Shown here in pieces: positions 25,359-33,779 of a stretch of 64,000 bases of DNA. Location of the stretch: positions 28,374 through 92,373 of the forward strand of contig JAGBEX010000013.1 in assembly GCA_017936765.1 (NCBI GenBank), in the 5' to 3' direction. The translations under genes were made by a program, and so were the position numbers. Source of the DNA: Clostridia bacterium (GTDB lineage: Bacteria; Bacillota; Clostridia; Christensenellales; Aristaeellaceae). Every line of letters begins with the position of its first letter. Position 1 is the first letter of the stretch. The notes under the pieces were generated by a model that did not search any database, was not told the origin of the DNA, and saw nothing but the letters and a program-made list of their open reading frames with translations.

Positions 25359-27008
25359 ATGCCGTTATCGAAGAAACGATCCATTACTTATTTACTGCTC
25401 ATCACAGCCGCGCTGCTGTTTGCTTATGCGCTGCGCTTCGTGTTTCACCATATGACGGAGGATTCCCTCCTGGCCATCTCCATGATGACATTGCGCTGGG
25501 CTATTCAGGTTCCGCTGACGGTGGCCTGGTGCGCGTCCATCCGGCGGCGTATTCTGAACACCAGCATCCGAAAAATGCTGATGACAGTAGGCGGTCTGCT
25601 GCTGTTGTGGCAGGTGGTGCGCATCATCAAATTCGATTATGTCATCGTGACGGAACCCATCGGACGCTACTGTTGGTACAGCTACTATATTGCCATGATC
25701 CTGGTACCCCTGATCGGCGTGTTTGTGGTGGATCATATCGGCAAGCCCGAGGGCTACCGCAGCCCCGTGTGGATGCGCTATCTGTTCATTCCGGCGCTGT
25801 TTCTGCTGGGGGTGGTGTTCACCAACGACCTGCACCAGCTGGTGTTCACCTTTCCCCACGGCTTTGAAGCCTATAACAGCGACTATGGCTACGGATTCAT
25901 GTACATTCCGGTGATGGCCTGGTTCTTTGTACTGGCGCTGTTCTTTGTCATCGGGCTGATGGTCAAGAGCCGCGTACCCGGCAGCAAGCGCTTTCAGGCC
26001 ATGCCGCTGTTGATTGCTGTCTTCGGCATCGGTTTCTGGACGGCCTACAGCCTCGGCTTCATCGAATGTGACCTGACCGCTGTGGACAGTCTGATCATCA
26101 TCATGCTGCTGGAGGGCGCCATCCAAAGCGGCCTGATCCCCTCCAACATGAATTACCGCGAACTGTTCGCCAAATCCACCATCGCTGCGCAGATCGTGGA
26201 CGCGCAGCAAGTCCATTACACCTCCGCCAATGCTGCGCCATTGGATAAAACTGTGATGGAGCAGGCCAAGTGCGGCCCCATCGATCTGGGCGATACCATC
26301 CTGCACAGCCAGGCCATCCACGGCGGCCATATCTTCTGGCAGGATGACGTGAAGGCCATCAACGACCTGGCGGAGCATCTGCGCGAGGCCAACGATACTC
26401 TTGGCGAACGCTACGACCTGATGAAGGCCGAGGTGGAACTGAAGGAGCGCCGCCTACAGGCTGACGAAAAGAGCCGACTGTACGACCGCATTGCCCAGGA
26501 GATCGCGCCGCAGCTGAACAAGGCAGACGCACTTTTGCAGCAGAGCCGCGAACATCCCGAAAAGGCTAATGCCCTGCTGTCCCAGGTGTGCGTCATCAGT
26601 GCTTACATCAAGCGCCGCGCCAACCTGATCCTGCTGGGCGAAGAGAAGGCATCCGTTTCCGCCCGTGAGTTGGAATCCTGCCTGCGGGAGTCCCTGGACA
26701 ATCTGCGCCTGTGCGGCGTGATCACCTATCTGGACTGCCGCTGCGAGGGACAAGCTGCCGTGAAGCAGATCATCGCCATGTACGACCTGTTTGAGGAAGT
26801 GACGGAAAAGCTGCTGGATCAGCTCAGCGCCATGATGGTAACGGCAGAGTATGCAGAAAATACCCTGCGGCTGCGCATCCAGGCTGGCTGCAAAGAGGCG
26901 CTTTCCGTCTTGCCGACCTTGACGCTGAGCGGCGGCACCGTCACCTGCGATGCCCAGGATGAAGACCTGATCATCGAAGCAATGTTGCTGGGAGGTGTTC
27001 AGGCATGA
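25359..27008 (+). CDS. 7TM sensor protein with degenerate kinase-like C-terminus
   Basis: 549 aa. The first 250 residues form seven or so membrane segments of the histidine kinase 7TM N-terminal type (including the FTNDLHQLVFTFPHGF segment typical of it). A coiled coil follows (about 330-375: LREANDTLGERYDLMKAEVE), then a dimerisation-helix-like segment YDRIAQEIAPQL in which the usual phospho-accepting His is absent. The last 150 residues lack the N, G1 and G2 boxes of an ATPase. It is therefore probably a sensor subunit that works with the next gene's kinase. Stop and start overlap with the next gene (ATGATG). The ligand may be an envelope signal. Confidence 0.72.
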   Translation: MPLSKKRSITYLLLITAALLFAYALRFVFHHMTEDSLLAISMMTLRWAIQVPLTVAWCASIRRRILNTSIRKMLMTVGGLLLLWQVVRIIKFDYVIVTEPIGRYCWYSYYIAMILVPLIGVFVVDHIGKPEGYRSPVWMRYLFIPALFLLGVVFTNDLHQLVFTFPHGFEAYNSDYGYGFMYIPVMAWFFVLALFFVIGLMVKSRVPGSKRFQAMPLLIAVFGIGFWTAYSLGFIECDLTAVDSLIIIMLLEGAIQSGLIPSNMNYRELFAKSTIAAQIVDAQQVHYTSANAAPLDKTVMEQAKCGPIDLGDTILHSQAIHGGHIFWQDDVKAINDLAEHLREANDTLGERYDLMKAEVELKERRLQADEKSRLYDRIAQEIAPQLNKADALLQQSREHPEKANALLSQVCVISAYIKRRANLILLGEEKASVSARELESCLRESLDNLRLCGVITYLDCRCEGQAAVKQIIAMYDLFEEVTEKLLDQLSAMMVTAEYAENTLRLRIQAGCKEALSVLPTLTLSGGTVTCDAQDEDLIIEAMLLGGVQA

Positions 27009-28288
27009 TGACCTACGCCTCCCTCCCCATGGCACTCAAAACCATCATCGCCACGCTGCTGTTCCTGACGATGGTGGCGGGCATTTGCACCTGCCTCCTG
27101 GTGAGCAAAAAGCAAGGATGGGTCAAGCTGATCCTTCTGCCGGTATGCACAACGGTCGTCGCGGTCATGCTGCTTCTGTACGCCTCCGTGATCCGGGCAG
27201 AACGCGCCCCGGCGCATATCCCTGCCATCTCCCTGTGGTTCGAGCAGCAGTCGGTGATCTTCTCCCTGCTGGTGTGGCTGGCCATCGCCGCATTCTTCGG
27301 CATGGTCATTGCCGAGGAAATCAACCGCCGCAGGAAGGCCATCACGCCTTCCTCTATCAAGGAAAGCCTGGACCATCTGGAAACGGGCCTGTGCTTCTCC
27401 CAGCCCAACGGTCTGGTGCTGCTCACCAACCACCGGATGAACGAGCTGAGCCACGCCATCTTCGGCAAGGCGCTGCAAAATGCAAACCTGTTCTGGACTG
27501 CGCTGACCAGCGATCCACCTGTGGCAGGCGTGGAGCGCCTTGCTTCCGGCCAGCAGCCTGAATTTCATCTGCCGGACGATACCATCTGGACATTCCACCG
27601 GGAAGAACTGGACGGCACCCTTCAGATCACCGCTGCGGATACCACCCATCAGCATCAGCTGGTGGATGAGCTGCGCGCCAAGCACCGCGAGCTGGAAGAG
27701 ATGAACACCCGCATCCGCAGCTACGGCGACAAGGTCGATGAGTACGTCATCGCCCGCGAACGCCTGGAGACCCGCGTGAACCTCCACGGCTTCCTGGGCC
27801 AGGCGCTGCTAATGACCCGCCACTATCTGCAATACGAATCCGGCGACGCGAAGAAGATCATCGACATCTGGCAGCGCAACATCGACGTGCTGCGGCTGGA
27901 AGCAGAACCCCAGCAAGAAACCGATTCCCTGGCCAGCCTCCGCAACGCCGCCAAGGCCATCGGTATGCAGGTGCATGTCAGCGGACAGCTGCCGGAAAAC
28001 GCACAGCAGCGCAAGCTTATTGCCGCCATCGGCGCGGAAACGCTGACCAACGCCGTCCGCCACGCCGGTGCAAAGCAGCTGTGGATCGACGTGGAGGAAA
28101 CCGCTACGGCGCATATCATCCGCTATACCAACGACGGCGCTGACCCGTCCGCACCTGTCACGGAGGGCGGCGGCCTGAGTACCGCCCGCAGGAAGATCGA
28201 GGCCGCAGGCGGACAGATGCGAATCGACAGCGAACCTCGCTTCATGCTGACCATCATCTTTGAGAAAGGGGTGACGATGGATGTATAA
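27005..28288 (+). CDS. Sensor histidine kinase (HisKA_3-like/HATPase)
   Basis: 427 aa. Three membrane segments (about 9-33, 41-62, 84-104), a PAS-like region (about 115-212: LDHLETGLCFSQPNGLVLLTN), a coiled coil, then ERLETRVNLHGFLGQAL with the probable phospho-accepting His261, and an ATPase domain with the N box AETLTNAVRHA (345-354) and a G box EGGGLSTARRKI. This is the catalytic kinase of the system. It overlaps the upstream sensor gene by four bases and the response regulator gene by eight, so all three are translationally coupled. Confidence 0.85.
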   Translation: MMTYASLPMALKTIIATLLFLTMVAGICTCLLVSKKQGWVKLILLPVCTTVVAVMLLLYASVIRAERAPAHIPAISLWFEQQSVIFSLLVWLAIAAFFGMVIAEEINRRRKAITPSSIKESLDHLETGLCFSQPNGLVLLTNHRMNELSHAIFGKALQNANLFWTALTSDPPVAGVERLASGQQPEFHLPDDTIWTFHREELDGTLQITAADTTHQHQLVDELRAKHRELEEMNTRIRSYGDKVDEYVIARERLETRVNLHGFLGQALLMTRHYLQYESGDAKKIIDIWQRNIDVLRLEAEPQQETDSLASLRNAAKAIGMQVHVSGQLPENAQQRKLIAAIGAETLTNAVRHAGAKQLWIDVEETATAHIIRYTNDGADPSAPVTEGGGLSTARRKIEAAGGQMRIDSEPRFMLTIIFEKGVTMDV

Positions 28289-28913
28289 TGTACTGATCGT
28301 GGAAGACGATCCCATGGCGAGAAAGCTGCTGGAGATCTTCGTTGCTACCAGCGACCAATATCACCTGGTTCCCTCCCTGGACAGCGCTGCCATGGCAGAG
28401 CTTTACTGCATGACCAACCAGGTGGATCTGATCCTGATGGACGTCTGCACCGCCATGGACGCCAACGGCATTGAGGCGGCAGAAAAGCTGAAGAAGCTGT
28501 ATCCACAGATCAAGATCATCATCATCACCAGCCAGCCGGAATACAGCTACATCGCCCATGCCCGCAAGATCGGCGTGGAGAGCTTCTGGTACAAGGAGCC
28601 TACCGCCGACGCCCTGCTGAAGGTGATGGACCGCACCATGGCCGGTGAATCCATCTATCCGGATTCTGCCCCCATCACCCGTCTGGGCGCGGCGCTGAGC
28701 AATGACTTCACCGACCGCGAGCTGGAAGTGCTGCGGGAGCTGGTCAGCGGCAAAACCGACGCCGCCATTGCAGAAACCCTGTGCCTGTCCGTCGCCCGGG
28801 TGAAGCAGCACATCCAGCGCATCCGTGAAAAAACCCAGTTTGCCAACCGCACCGAACTTGCCGTTCGGGCAAGAGAAAGCGGGTTGGTGATCGGGGATTA
28901 CAAGCCGATGTAA
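28281..28913 (+). CDS. NarL/LuxR-type response regulator
   Basis: 210 aa. Receiver domain (1-120) with acidic pocket E8-D9-D10, phospho-accepting Asp54 in LILMDVC, Thr83 and Lys105 in WYKEP. A C-terminal LuxR-type HTH (about 145-200) has FTDRELEVLRELVSGKTDAAIAE and SVARVKQHIQRI. It probably binds the mirrored boxes in the divergent region at 25189-25300 and activates both its own operon and the envelope operon; that is inference from layout. Last gene before a strong terminator. Confidence 0.9.
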   Translation: MYNVLIVEDDPMARKLLEIFVATSDQYHLVPSLDSAAMAELYCMTNQVDLILMDVCTAMDANGIEAAEKLKKLYPQIKIIIITSQPEYSYIAHARKIGVESFWYKEPTADALLKVMDRTMAGESIYPDSAPITRLGAALSNDFTDRELEVLRELVSGKTDAAIAETLCLSVARVKQHIQRIREKTQFANRTELAVRARESGLVIGDYKPM

Positions 28914-28963
28914 AACACCAAGGCTCCCTGACCTTTATCGGTCAGGGAGCCTTGGTGTTTTTC
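28914..28963. terminator. Strong bidirectional terminator with perfect 20-bp stem
   Basis: Arms 28914-28933 and 28940-28959, 6-nt loop, T tract on the right. It separates the convergent response regulator and GH4 genes. Confidence 0.9.
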
Positions 28964-30508
28964 TTACCGCCCCGTGGTGTAGATCTTCTTGGCGGCGGGT
29001 CGCTCCTTGGCCTTGTCGGCTTCGGCGGCGTTCTTGCGGGCAGCTTCCTTGTCGGCAACCATTTCCTCCACCGTTTTGGTGTGCAGGCGGGCAGCGCCTT
29101 CGGTTTCGATGGGCGGGATCAGCGTGCCCTCGGCCTCGGCCTTGGCCCAGCGAGCCTTGGCGCGCTCGATTTCCTCGGCGTACTGGGGCAGCCATTCCGC
29201 CTGGGCAATGAGCATCTCGTCCACCATCTGCCAGATCTCCTCGGTGTTGCACACGGCGCCCACCAGGGGATCCATCATCATGGCCTGGCGCAGCAGGGCG
29301 ATGTCCCCGTGGGCGGCGGCTTCCATGGCCAGGCGCTGCACGGTGATATTGCTCTGGCAGCAGGCGGCGCAGCCCAGGGGCAGGTCGCCCAGCACCGGGG
29401 TGTTGATGCCGAAGGTGTCCACAAAGCCGGGAACCTCCACCACGCAGTCGTCGGGCAGGTTGGTGATGACGCCGTTGTTGATCACGTTGAAGTGGCCGCG
29501 GTAGACACGCCCGGTCTCGATGGACTCGATGATCCAGCTGCCATGCTCCTGGGAGCGGTTCTCCTGGGCATAGGTCTTGGGCGGCTCCTTGAGCCAGTTG
29601 GGGAAGTCGGTCTCGAACCAGTTGCGGCCCTCGGTGCAAACGCGCAGATAGCCGCCGGTCTCGCCGTTGATCCACACACCCAGGTCGATCCAGCGCTTGA
29701 TCTCATCGGGGCGCTTGCGGTACCACGGCACATACTCGGACAGGTGGCCGTTAGACTCGGTGGAGAAGTAGCCAAAGCGCTTCATCATGTCGATGCGCAC
29801 CTTCTCGGTCTGGGCGATCTCCGCATCGGCTTCCAGGGCGGCCAGCAGCTTGCCGTTCAGCTCCTCGCCCTTGTGCTTCACGGAGAGATACCAGGTCATG
29901 TGGTTGATGCCTGCGCACACGATGTCGATCTCTTCCTGCTTGTAGCCCAGGGCGCGGGCGATGAGCGCATGGCCGCCCTGCACGCCGTGGCACAGACCCA
30001 CCGTGGGTACGCCGCCATACTTGTTGCAATACCAGGTCACCATGGCGTTGGGATTGGTGTAGTTCAGCAGCATACAGCCGGGGGCAGCCACCTCGCGGAT
30101 GTCCTTGCACATGCCCTCCAGCATGGCGATGTCGCGCTGGGCATACATGATGCCGCCCGCACACAGGGTATCGCCCACGCACTGATCAACGCCGTATTTC
30201 AGAGGGATGTTCACATCCAGCTCGAAGGCGTCCAGCAGGCCGATGCGGGCGCAGTCGATGACGTACTTGGCGTCCTTCAGCGCCTCGCGGCGGTCCAGGG
30301 TGGCCTGGATCTTGATGTTCAGACCATTGGCCTCGATGTCACGCTGGCAGAGCTGATACACCATGTCCAGGTTGCGGGGATTGATGTCCATGAAGGCGAC
30401 CTCGATCTCCTGGAACTCCGGCACCGCCAGCAGGTCGGACAAAAGGCCGCGGGTGAAACCGATGGAGCCTGCGCCGATAAAGGCGATCTTGAATTTCTTC
30501 TGTTCCAT
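28964..30508 (-). CDS. Glycoside hydrolase family 4 (alpha-glucosidase/alpha-galactosidase)
   Basis: 514-residue cytoplasmic GH4 enzyme, using NAD+ and a divalent metal in an oxidation-elimination mechanism. The NAD motif is FIGAGSIGFTRGLLSDL at the N-terminus; NYTNPNAM and GLCHGVQG contain the Asn and the metal-binding Cys-His; AGINHMTWYL contains the second metal His. The C-terminal 60 residues are unusually Ala/Glu/Lys-rich and helical, longer than in typical members. Substrate subgroup (glucoside, galactoside or galacturonide) is not settled by sequence. Follows an SDR gene by 21 bases in one operon. Confidence 0.9.
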   Translation of the reverse strand: MEQKKFKIAFIGAGSIGFTRGLLSDLLAVPEFQEIEVAFMDINPRNLDMVYQLCQRDIEANGLNIKIQATLDRREALKDAKYVIDCARIGLLDAFELDVNIPLKYGVDQCVGDTLCAGGIMYAQRDIAMLEGMCKDIREVAAPGCMLLNYTNPNAMVTWYCNKYGGVPTVGLCHGVQGGHALIARALGYKQEEIDIVCAGINHMTWYLSVKHKGEELNGKLLAALEADAEIAQTEKVRIDMMKRFGYFSTESNGHLSEYVPWYRKRPDEIKRWIDLGVWINGETGGYLRVCTEGRNWFETDFPNWLKEPPKTYAQENRSQEHGSWIIESIETGRVYRGHFNVINNGVITNLPDDCVVEVPGFVDTFGINTPVLGDLPLGCAACCQSNITVQRLAMEAAAHGDIALLRQAMMMDPLVGAVCNTEEIWQMVDEMLIAQAEWLPQYAEEIERAKARWAKAEAEGTLIPPIETEGAARLHTKTVEEMVADKEAARKNAAEADKAKERPAAKKIYTTGR

Positions 30509-30529
30509 AAATAAACTCCTTCTGAATAA

Positions 30530-31243
30530 TTACCAGGGATATTCCTCACCGGCATAGGTCACAAAGATGGGGCCGGTCTTGTCGTGGCGCTTGGTCTCGA
30601 ACATGAGGCGCATGGTCTCGGCATGATCATAGGGATCAAAGGGTGCCTTGGCATTGCCCTCATTGGTGCGCATCCAGCCGGGATGCACGGTGATGATGTT
30701 GATCTTCGGGTCGTCCTTGAACTTGTTGTACAGGGTCTTGGTGGCCATGTTCAGGGCCGCCTTGGCCATGCCGTAGTCGATGTAGGTGCTGCGGTAGCAG
30801 GCGCCGATGCTCCCCGCCTCGGAGGAGATGTTCACGATCAGCGCATTGTCGGACTTCTTGAGCAGAGGCAGGAAGGCCTTGATCACCCGCAGGGGACCCA
30901 CGGTGGCCACGTTCAGGGCGGGCATCACGGTATCCAGGTCAAAGTCCTCCAGCTCCTTGTTGGTATCGGGAGAGGTAGTCACGGCGTTGTTGATGATCAG
31001 ATCCATCCGGGGCGCATACTCCGCCACCGCAGCCACAGCGGCGTTCACCGATTCGGTGCTGCCGATGTCCATCAGCTGGATGTGCAGCGTGTCCGGCCAT
31101 TGGGTTTGCAGCTTTTCCAGCGCCTCCGAGGGCTTGCGCACCGTGGCGATCACATGGTCGCCCTGCTCCAGGTAGCGGCGTACAAAGTTGAAGCCCAGCG
31201 CCATTTCGCGCCCGGTACCGGTGATGAGAACATACTGATTCAT
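30530..31243 (-). CDS. SDR family NAD(P)-dependent oxidoreductase
   Basis: 237 aa short-chain dehydrogenase. The cofactor motif is TGTGREMALG (modified TGxxxGxG), NNAV follows, then Ser in NISSEAGSIG and the catalytic YGMAK (Y-x3-K). It may reduce or oxidise a sugar or polyol handled by the downstream GH4 enzyme, as inferred from operon context. ATG 31243 behind AGGAGG. Confidence 0.88.
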   Translation of the reverse strand: MNQYVLITGTGREMALGFNFVRRYLEQGDHVIATVRKPSEALEKLQTQWPDTLHIQLMDIGSTESVNAAVAAVAEYAPRMDLIINNAVTTSPDTNKELEDFDLDTVMPALNVATVGPLRVIKAFLPLLKKSDNALIVNISSEAGSIGACYRSTYIDYGMAKAALNMATKTLYNKFKDDPKINIITVHPGWMRTNEGNAKAPFDPYDHAETMRLMFETKRHDKTGPIFVTYAGEEYPW

Positions 31244-31302
31244 AAGGTTACCTCCTGTATTTTGTTTGGTTGTGCAGATAGACGCTCCAGAATGTTGGCA
31301 TC

Positions 31303-31331
31303 ATTATAGCATAAGCATAACCGTCACACAA
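31303..31331 (-). promoter_or_regulatory. Possible promoter of the SDR-GH4 operon
   Basis: Minus strand TATAAT (31303-31308) with a weak -35 TTGTGT (31326-31331) at 17-bp spacing; the weak -35 suggests an activator. Confidence 0.45.
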
Positions 31332-31353
31332 TCAGCAAAAAACGAAATGATGG

Positions 31354-31384
31354 ATAAAAAAAGCACCACCCCAGCGGATGGTGC
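31354..31384 (-). terminator. Terminator of the DtxR-family regulator gene
   Basis: GCACCA/TGGTGC stem (31363-31384) followed on the minus strand by seven T. Confidence 0.8.
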
Positions 31385-31399
31385 CATGCTTGACGCGAT

Positions 31400-31759
31400 T
31401 CAGTTCAGCTGTGCCTTAATGGCCTCGAAGGTCTTTTCGGAAATGTCATGCTCGATCTTGCAGGCGTCCTCCCGGGCGGTGGCAGGATCAACACCGATCT
31501 GCACAAAGAAGGAGGCCAGCACCTTGTGCCGCTCGTACACGCGGTGGGCAATGGCTTCGCCCTGCTCGGTGAGGGTGATGAGGTTCTCCTCGTCCATGAC
31601 AATGTAGCCATTCTCCCGCAGGCGCTTCATGGCAAAGCTGACGGAGGGCTTGGTGACGTTCAGGTGCGCAGCAATATCCACGGAGCGGACATAGCCCTTC
31701 TCCTCCTGCAGCATCATGATCGCTTCCAAATAGTCCTCAGCGGATTCATGTATGTTCAT
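31400..31759 (-). CDS. DtxR/MntR-family metal-dependent transcriptional regulator
   Basis: 119 aa. Winged helix at the N-terminus (SAEDYLEAIMMLQEEKGYVRS, then VTKPSVSFAMKRLRENGYI) and a metal-binding dimerisation domain with ERHKVLASFF and EDACKIEHDIS. Only the two-domain short form, as in MntR; no SH3 domain. Regulates Mn or Fe uptake genes in relatives; no transporter is adjacent. Start chosen at ATG 31759 with GAAGGTG upstream; an ATG eight codons earlier lacks a site. Confidence 0.88.
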   Translation of the reverse strand: MNIHESAEDYLEAIMMLQEEKGYVRSVDIAAHLNVTKPSVSFAMKRLRENGYIVMDEENLITLTEQGEAIAHRVYERHKVLASFFVQIGVDPATAREDACKIEHDISEKTFEAIKAQLN

Positions 31760-31846
31760 GGGGTGGACACCTTCTTTCTCCATTGGCTGCTATTATAGTA
31801 CCATGAAGTGGAGAAATTTGCAAATCTTTTGCGCTGGCGCCGCCGC

Positions 31847-31875
31847 TTGACAAACCCGCCTCCATTCGATAGGAT
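31847..31875 (+). promoter_or_regulatory. Possible promoter of the YitT-like gene
   Basis: TTGACA (31847-31852), 17-bp spacer, TAGGAT (31870-31875). If real, transcription would start only a few bases before the ATG at 31886. Confidence 0.45.
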
Positions 31876-31885
31876 AGAAAGGATC

Positions 31886-32518
31886 ATGAACTTCGGAAGG
31901 GACTTGTTAGCCTTGCTGCCTCGTTTGAAACCGATCAACTGCTTCCTGTCGCTGGTGGGCGCGGCCATCCAGGCGGTGGGGGTGTGCAACATCCACGCCT
32001 TCTCCGGCGTCACCGAGGGCGGTGTGCTGGGGGCAACGCTGCTCATCAACCATTGGCTGCACATTTCCCCGGCCATCACCAGCCTGGTGCTGAACGCAGC
32101 CTGCTACCTGCTGGGCTGGCGCACGCTGGGGAAGGACTTCATCTGGTACTCGCTGCTGTCCGGCGGCGGATTCTCCCTGTTCTATGCCCTGTGCGAACCC
32201 TTTGCGCCCCTGTGGCCCACTCTGGCTGCCTCGCCCCTGTGGAGCGCGCTGGTGGGCGCGGTGTTCATCGGCGTGGGCGCAGGCATAACGGTGCGCGCCG
32301 GTGGTGCCGCCGCTGGCGACGACGCCCTGGCCATGAGCCTGAGCCGCCTTTGGAAATGGGACATCCAATGGGTGTACCTCTTCACCGACCTATCGGTGCT
32401 GGGCTTGTCCCTGACCTATATTCCCCTGCAAAAGCTGGCTTATTCCCTGCTCACCGTGGTGCTGAGCGGGCAGATCATCGGGTGGATCCAGAAGATACCG
32501 GGCAAAAAAGCTACATAA
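31886..32518 (+). CDS. YitT family membrane protein
   Basis: 210-residue integral membrane protein with five predicted helices, similar to YitT/DUF161 proteins (SLVGAAIQAVGVCNIHAFSGVTEGG, the typical glycine-rich helix starts, and GITVRAGGAAAGDDALAM). YitT homologues are suspected transporters without known substrate. Most members carry a DUF2179 C-terminal domain which is missing here. Start at ATG 31886 after GAAAGG; spacing is short. Lies between its own promoter and a bidirectional terminator. Confidence 0.72.
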   Translation: MNFGRDLLALLPRLKPINCFLSLVGAAIQAVGVCNIHAFSGVTEGGVLGATLLINHWLHISPAITSLVLNAACYLLGWRTLGKDFIWYSLLSGGGFSLFYALCEPFAPLWPTLAASPLWSALVGAVFIGVGAGITVRAGGAAAGDDALAMSLSRLWKWDIQWVYLFTDLSVLGLSLTYIPLQKLAYSLLTVVLSGQIIGWIQKIPGKKAT

Positions 32519-32524
32519 AAAATA

Positions 32525-32561
32525 CAGCCGCCGGAACACGCATTCCCGGCGGCTGGTTGCT
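32525..32561. terminator. Bidirectional terminator between YitT-like and esterase genes
   Basis: CAGCCGCCGG/CCGGCGGCTG stem (32525-32534 with 32546-32555), T-rich on the right and A-rich on the left. Confidence 0.8.
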
Positions 32562-32567
32562 TTTGTA

Positions 32568-33647
32568 TCAGTCCTCCCAGATCTCCTCGCCCAGGCTCTC
32601 AATGAACCCACTCAGCTCCTGCGCCATGATCTCCGCCTCGGAGGCGCGGATGTGGCCGGGGGTGCCGCAGCCGTTGTTGCTGTACAGGAAGTGGTGGATG
32701 CGCCCATCCGTCTTGCGCAGCTCGCTGCACACGGCGTCGATGGCCTTGTCCCAGTTTTCGTGGTGGTTCAGGATGGTGGTGGTCAGCACAAAGGTGGCCT
32801 TGGGGTACTTCGCCCGCAGGCTGCGGATCCACTCCGCGTACTTCTCGCGCCACAGCCGGGCAGCCTCGCCCTCGTAGTCCTGCTCCATGATGTTCACCGG
32901 GTTATGGTCGTTCTGACCAATGGCCAGCACCACCACATGGGGAGTGTAACGGGTGAAATCCCAGGGCTTCACCTGGCCGAAGGCGGGATTGTAGCGCACC
33001 TTGTCATAGCTGGAGAGCATACCCACATAGTCCGGGCCATTGAAATAGCCGGTCTTGTCCAGCAGGGCAATGCCGCCCTGGGCGATGTCGTGCAGCTCCG
33101 CGCCCAGCTTGCGGGCGGTGAGCCAGGAGTAGCTCCACCACACGTTGGAATACTCGCCATTGTGCTGGGGATCGGGCTTGCCCCGGTATTCCTCGGCCTC
33201 GCTGACCTCACCTGCGGACACGCTGTCGCCATAGACCTCCATGCGGCGGACAGGACGCTGGGGCGGGGGCAGCAGCTGGCCGCCCTCGGCAATGATCAGG
33301 CCGTGGAAGGTGAAGGCGTGGCTGGAGTCCTGGCGCTTGAAGATATGCACCGTGTTCTCCCCCTGGTGGAGGAACTCGCTCAGGTCAATGATCGCCTCGC
33401 CGTTTTCCGGCAGCAGGGCGGCATGAAGCTCACCGTCCACCAGCACGCCCAGCCGGCTCTGCCAGTAGTTGGTGCGGTTGTTGATGCACACCTTCAGCAC
33501 ACCGCCGGTAACGCGGATGCGCAGCCCGGTGGCCACAAATTCAAAGCCATAAGCGGCAGGGTCTTCATCGTCGATGCGGCCCACGTATTGGATCATGGGA
33601 TCGCTGGGCATGATAAGCTTCTCGCCGGGGTTGAGAACAATATCCAT
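32568..33647 (-). CDS. SGNH/GDSL esterase, carbohydrate esterase family 2-like
   Basis: 359 aa, no signal peptide. The N-terminal beta-sandwich (about 1-125) and the C-terminal SGNH domain match the CE2 acetyl-esterase layout. Nucleophile Ser in YGDSVSAGE (about residue 137), oxyanion Gly/Asn in AIGQNDHN, His in GTPGHIRASEAEI. It likely removes acetyl groups from xylo-, manno- or pectic oligosaccharides in the cytoplasm. ATG 33647 follows GGAGG. Confidence 0.85.
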   Translation of the reverse strand: MDIVLNPGEKLIMPSDPMIQYVGRIDDEDPAAYGFEFVATGLRIRVTGGVLKVCINNRTNYWQSRLGVLVDGELHAALLPENGEAIIDLSEFLHQGENTVHIFKRQDSSHAFTFHGLIIAEGGQLLPPPQRPVRRMEVYGDSVSAGEVSEAEEYRGKPDPQHNGEYSNVWWSYSWLTARKLGAELHDIAQGGIALLDKTGYFNGPDYVGMLSSYDKVRYNPAFGQVKPWDFTRYTPHVVVLAIGQNDHNPVNIMEQDYEGEAARLWREKYAEWIRSLRAKYPKATFVLTTTILNHHENWDKAIDAVCSELRKTDGRIHHFLYSNNGCGTPGHIRASEAEIMAQELSGFIESLGEEIWED

Positions 33648-33678
33648 GGAAACGCCTCCGTTTCTTTCATCTATCATG

Positions 33679-33729
33679 ATGATAAGACCCGCAGCGCCGA
33701 TTGTCAATGGCAGCGGAATGTGTTATAAT
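33679..33729. promoter_or_regulatory. Overlapping divergent promoters sharing one -35 (esterase / helicase)
   Basis: Rightward TTGTCA (33701-33706), 17 bp, TATAAT (33724-33729). Leftward TTGACA (33702-33707 on the minus strand), 17 bp, TATCAT (33679-33684). The two -35 hexamers overlap by five bases in ATTGTCAAT, the same nonamer as at 63196. Confidence 0.75.
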
Positions 33730-33779
33730 AAAAAATGGTGCGTTTTCATGCGCACGAAATCACAGAATAGGATGTATGT

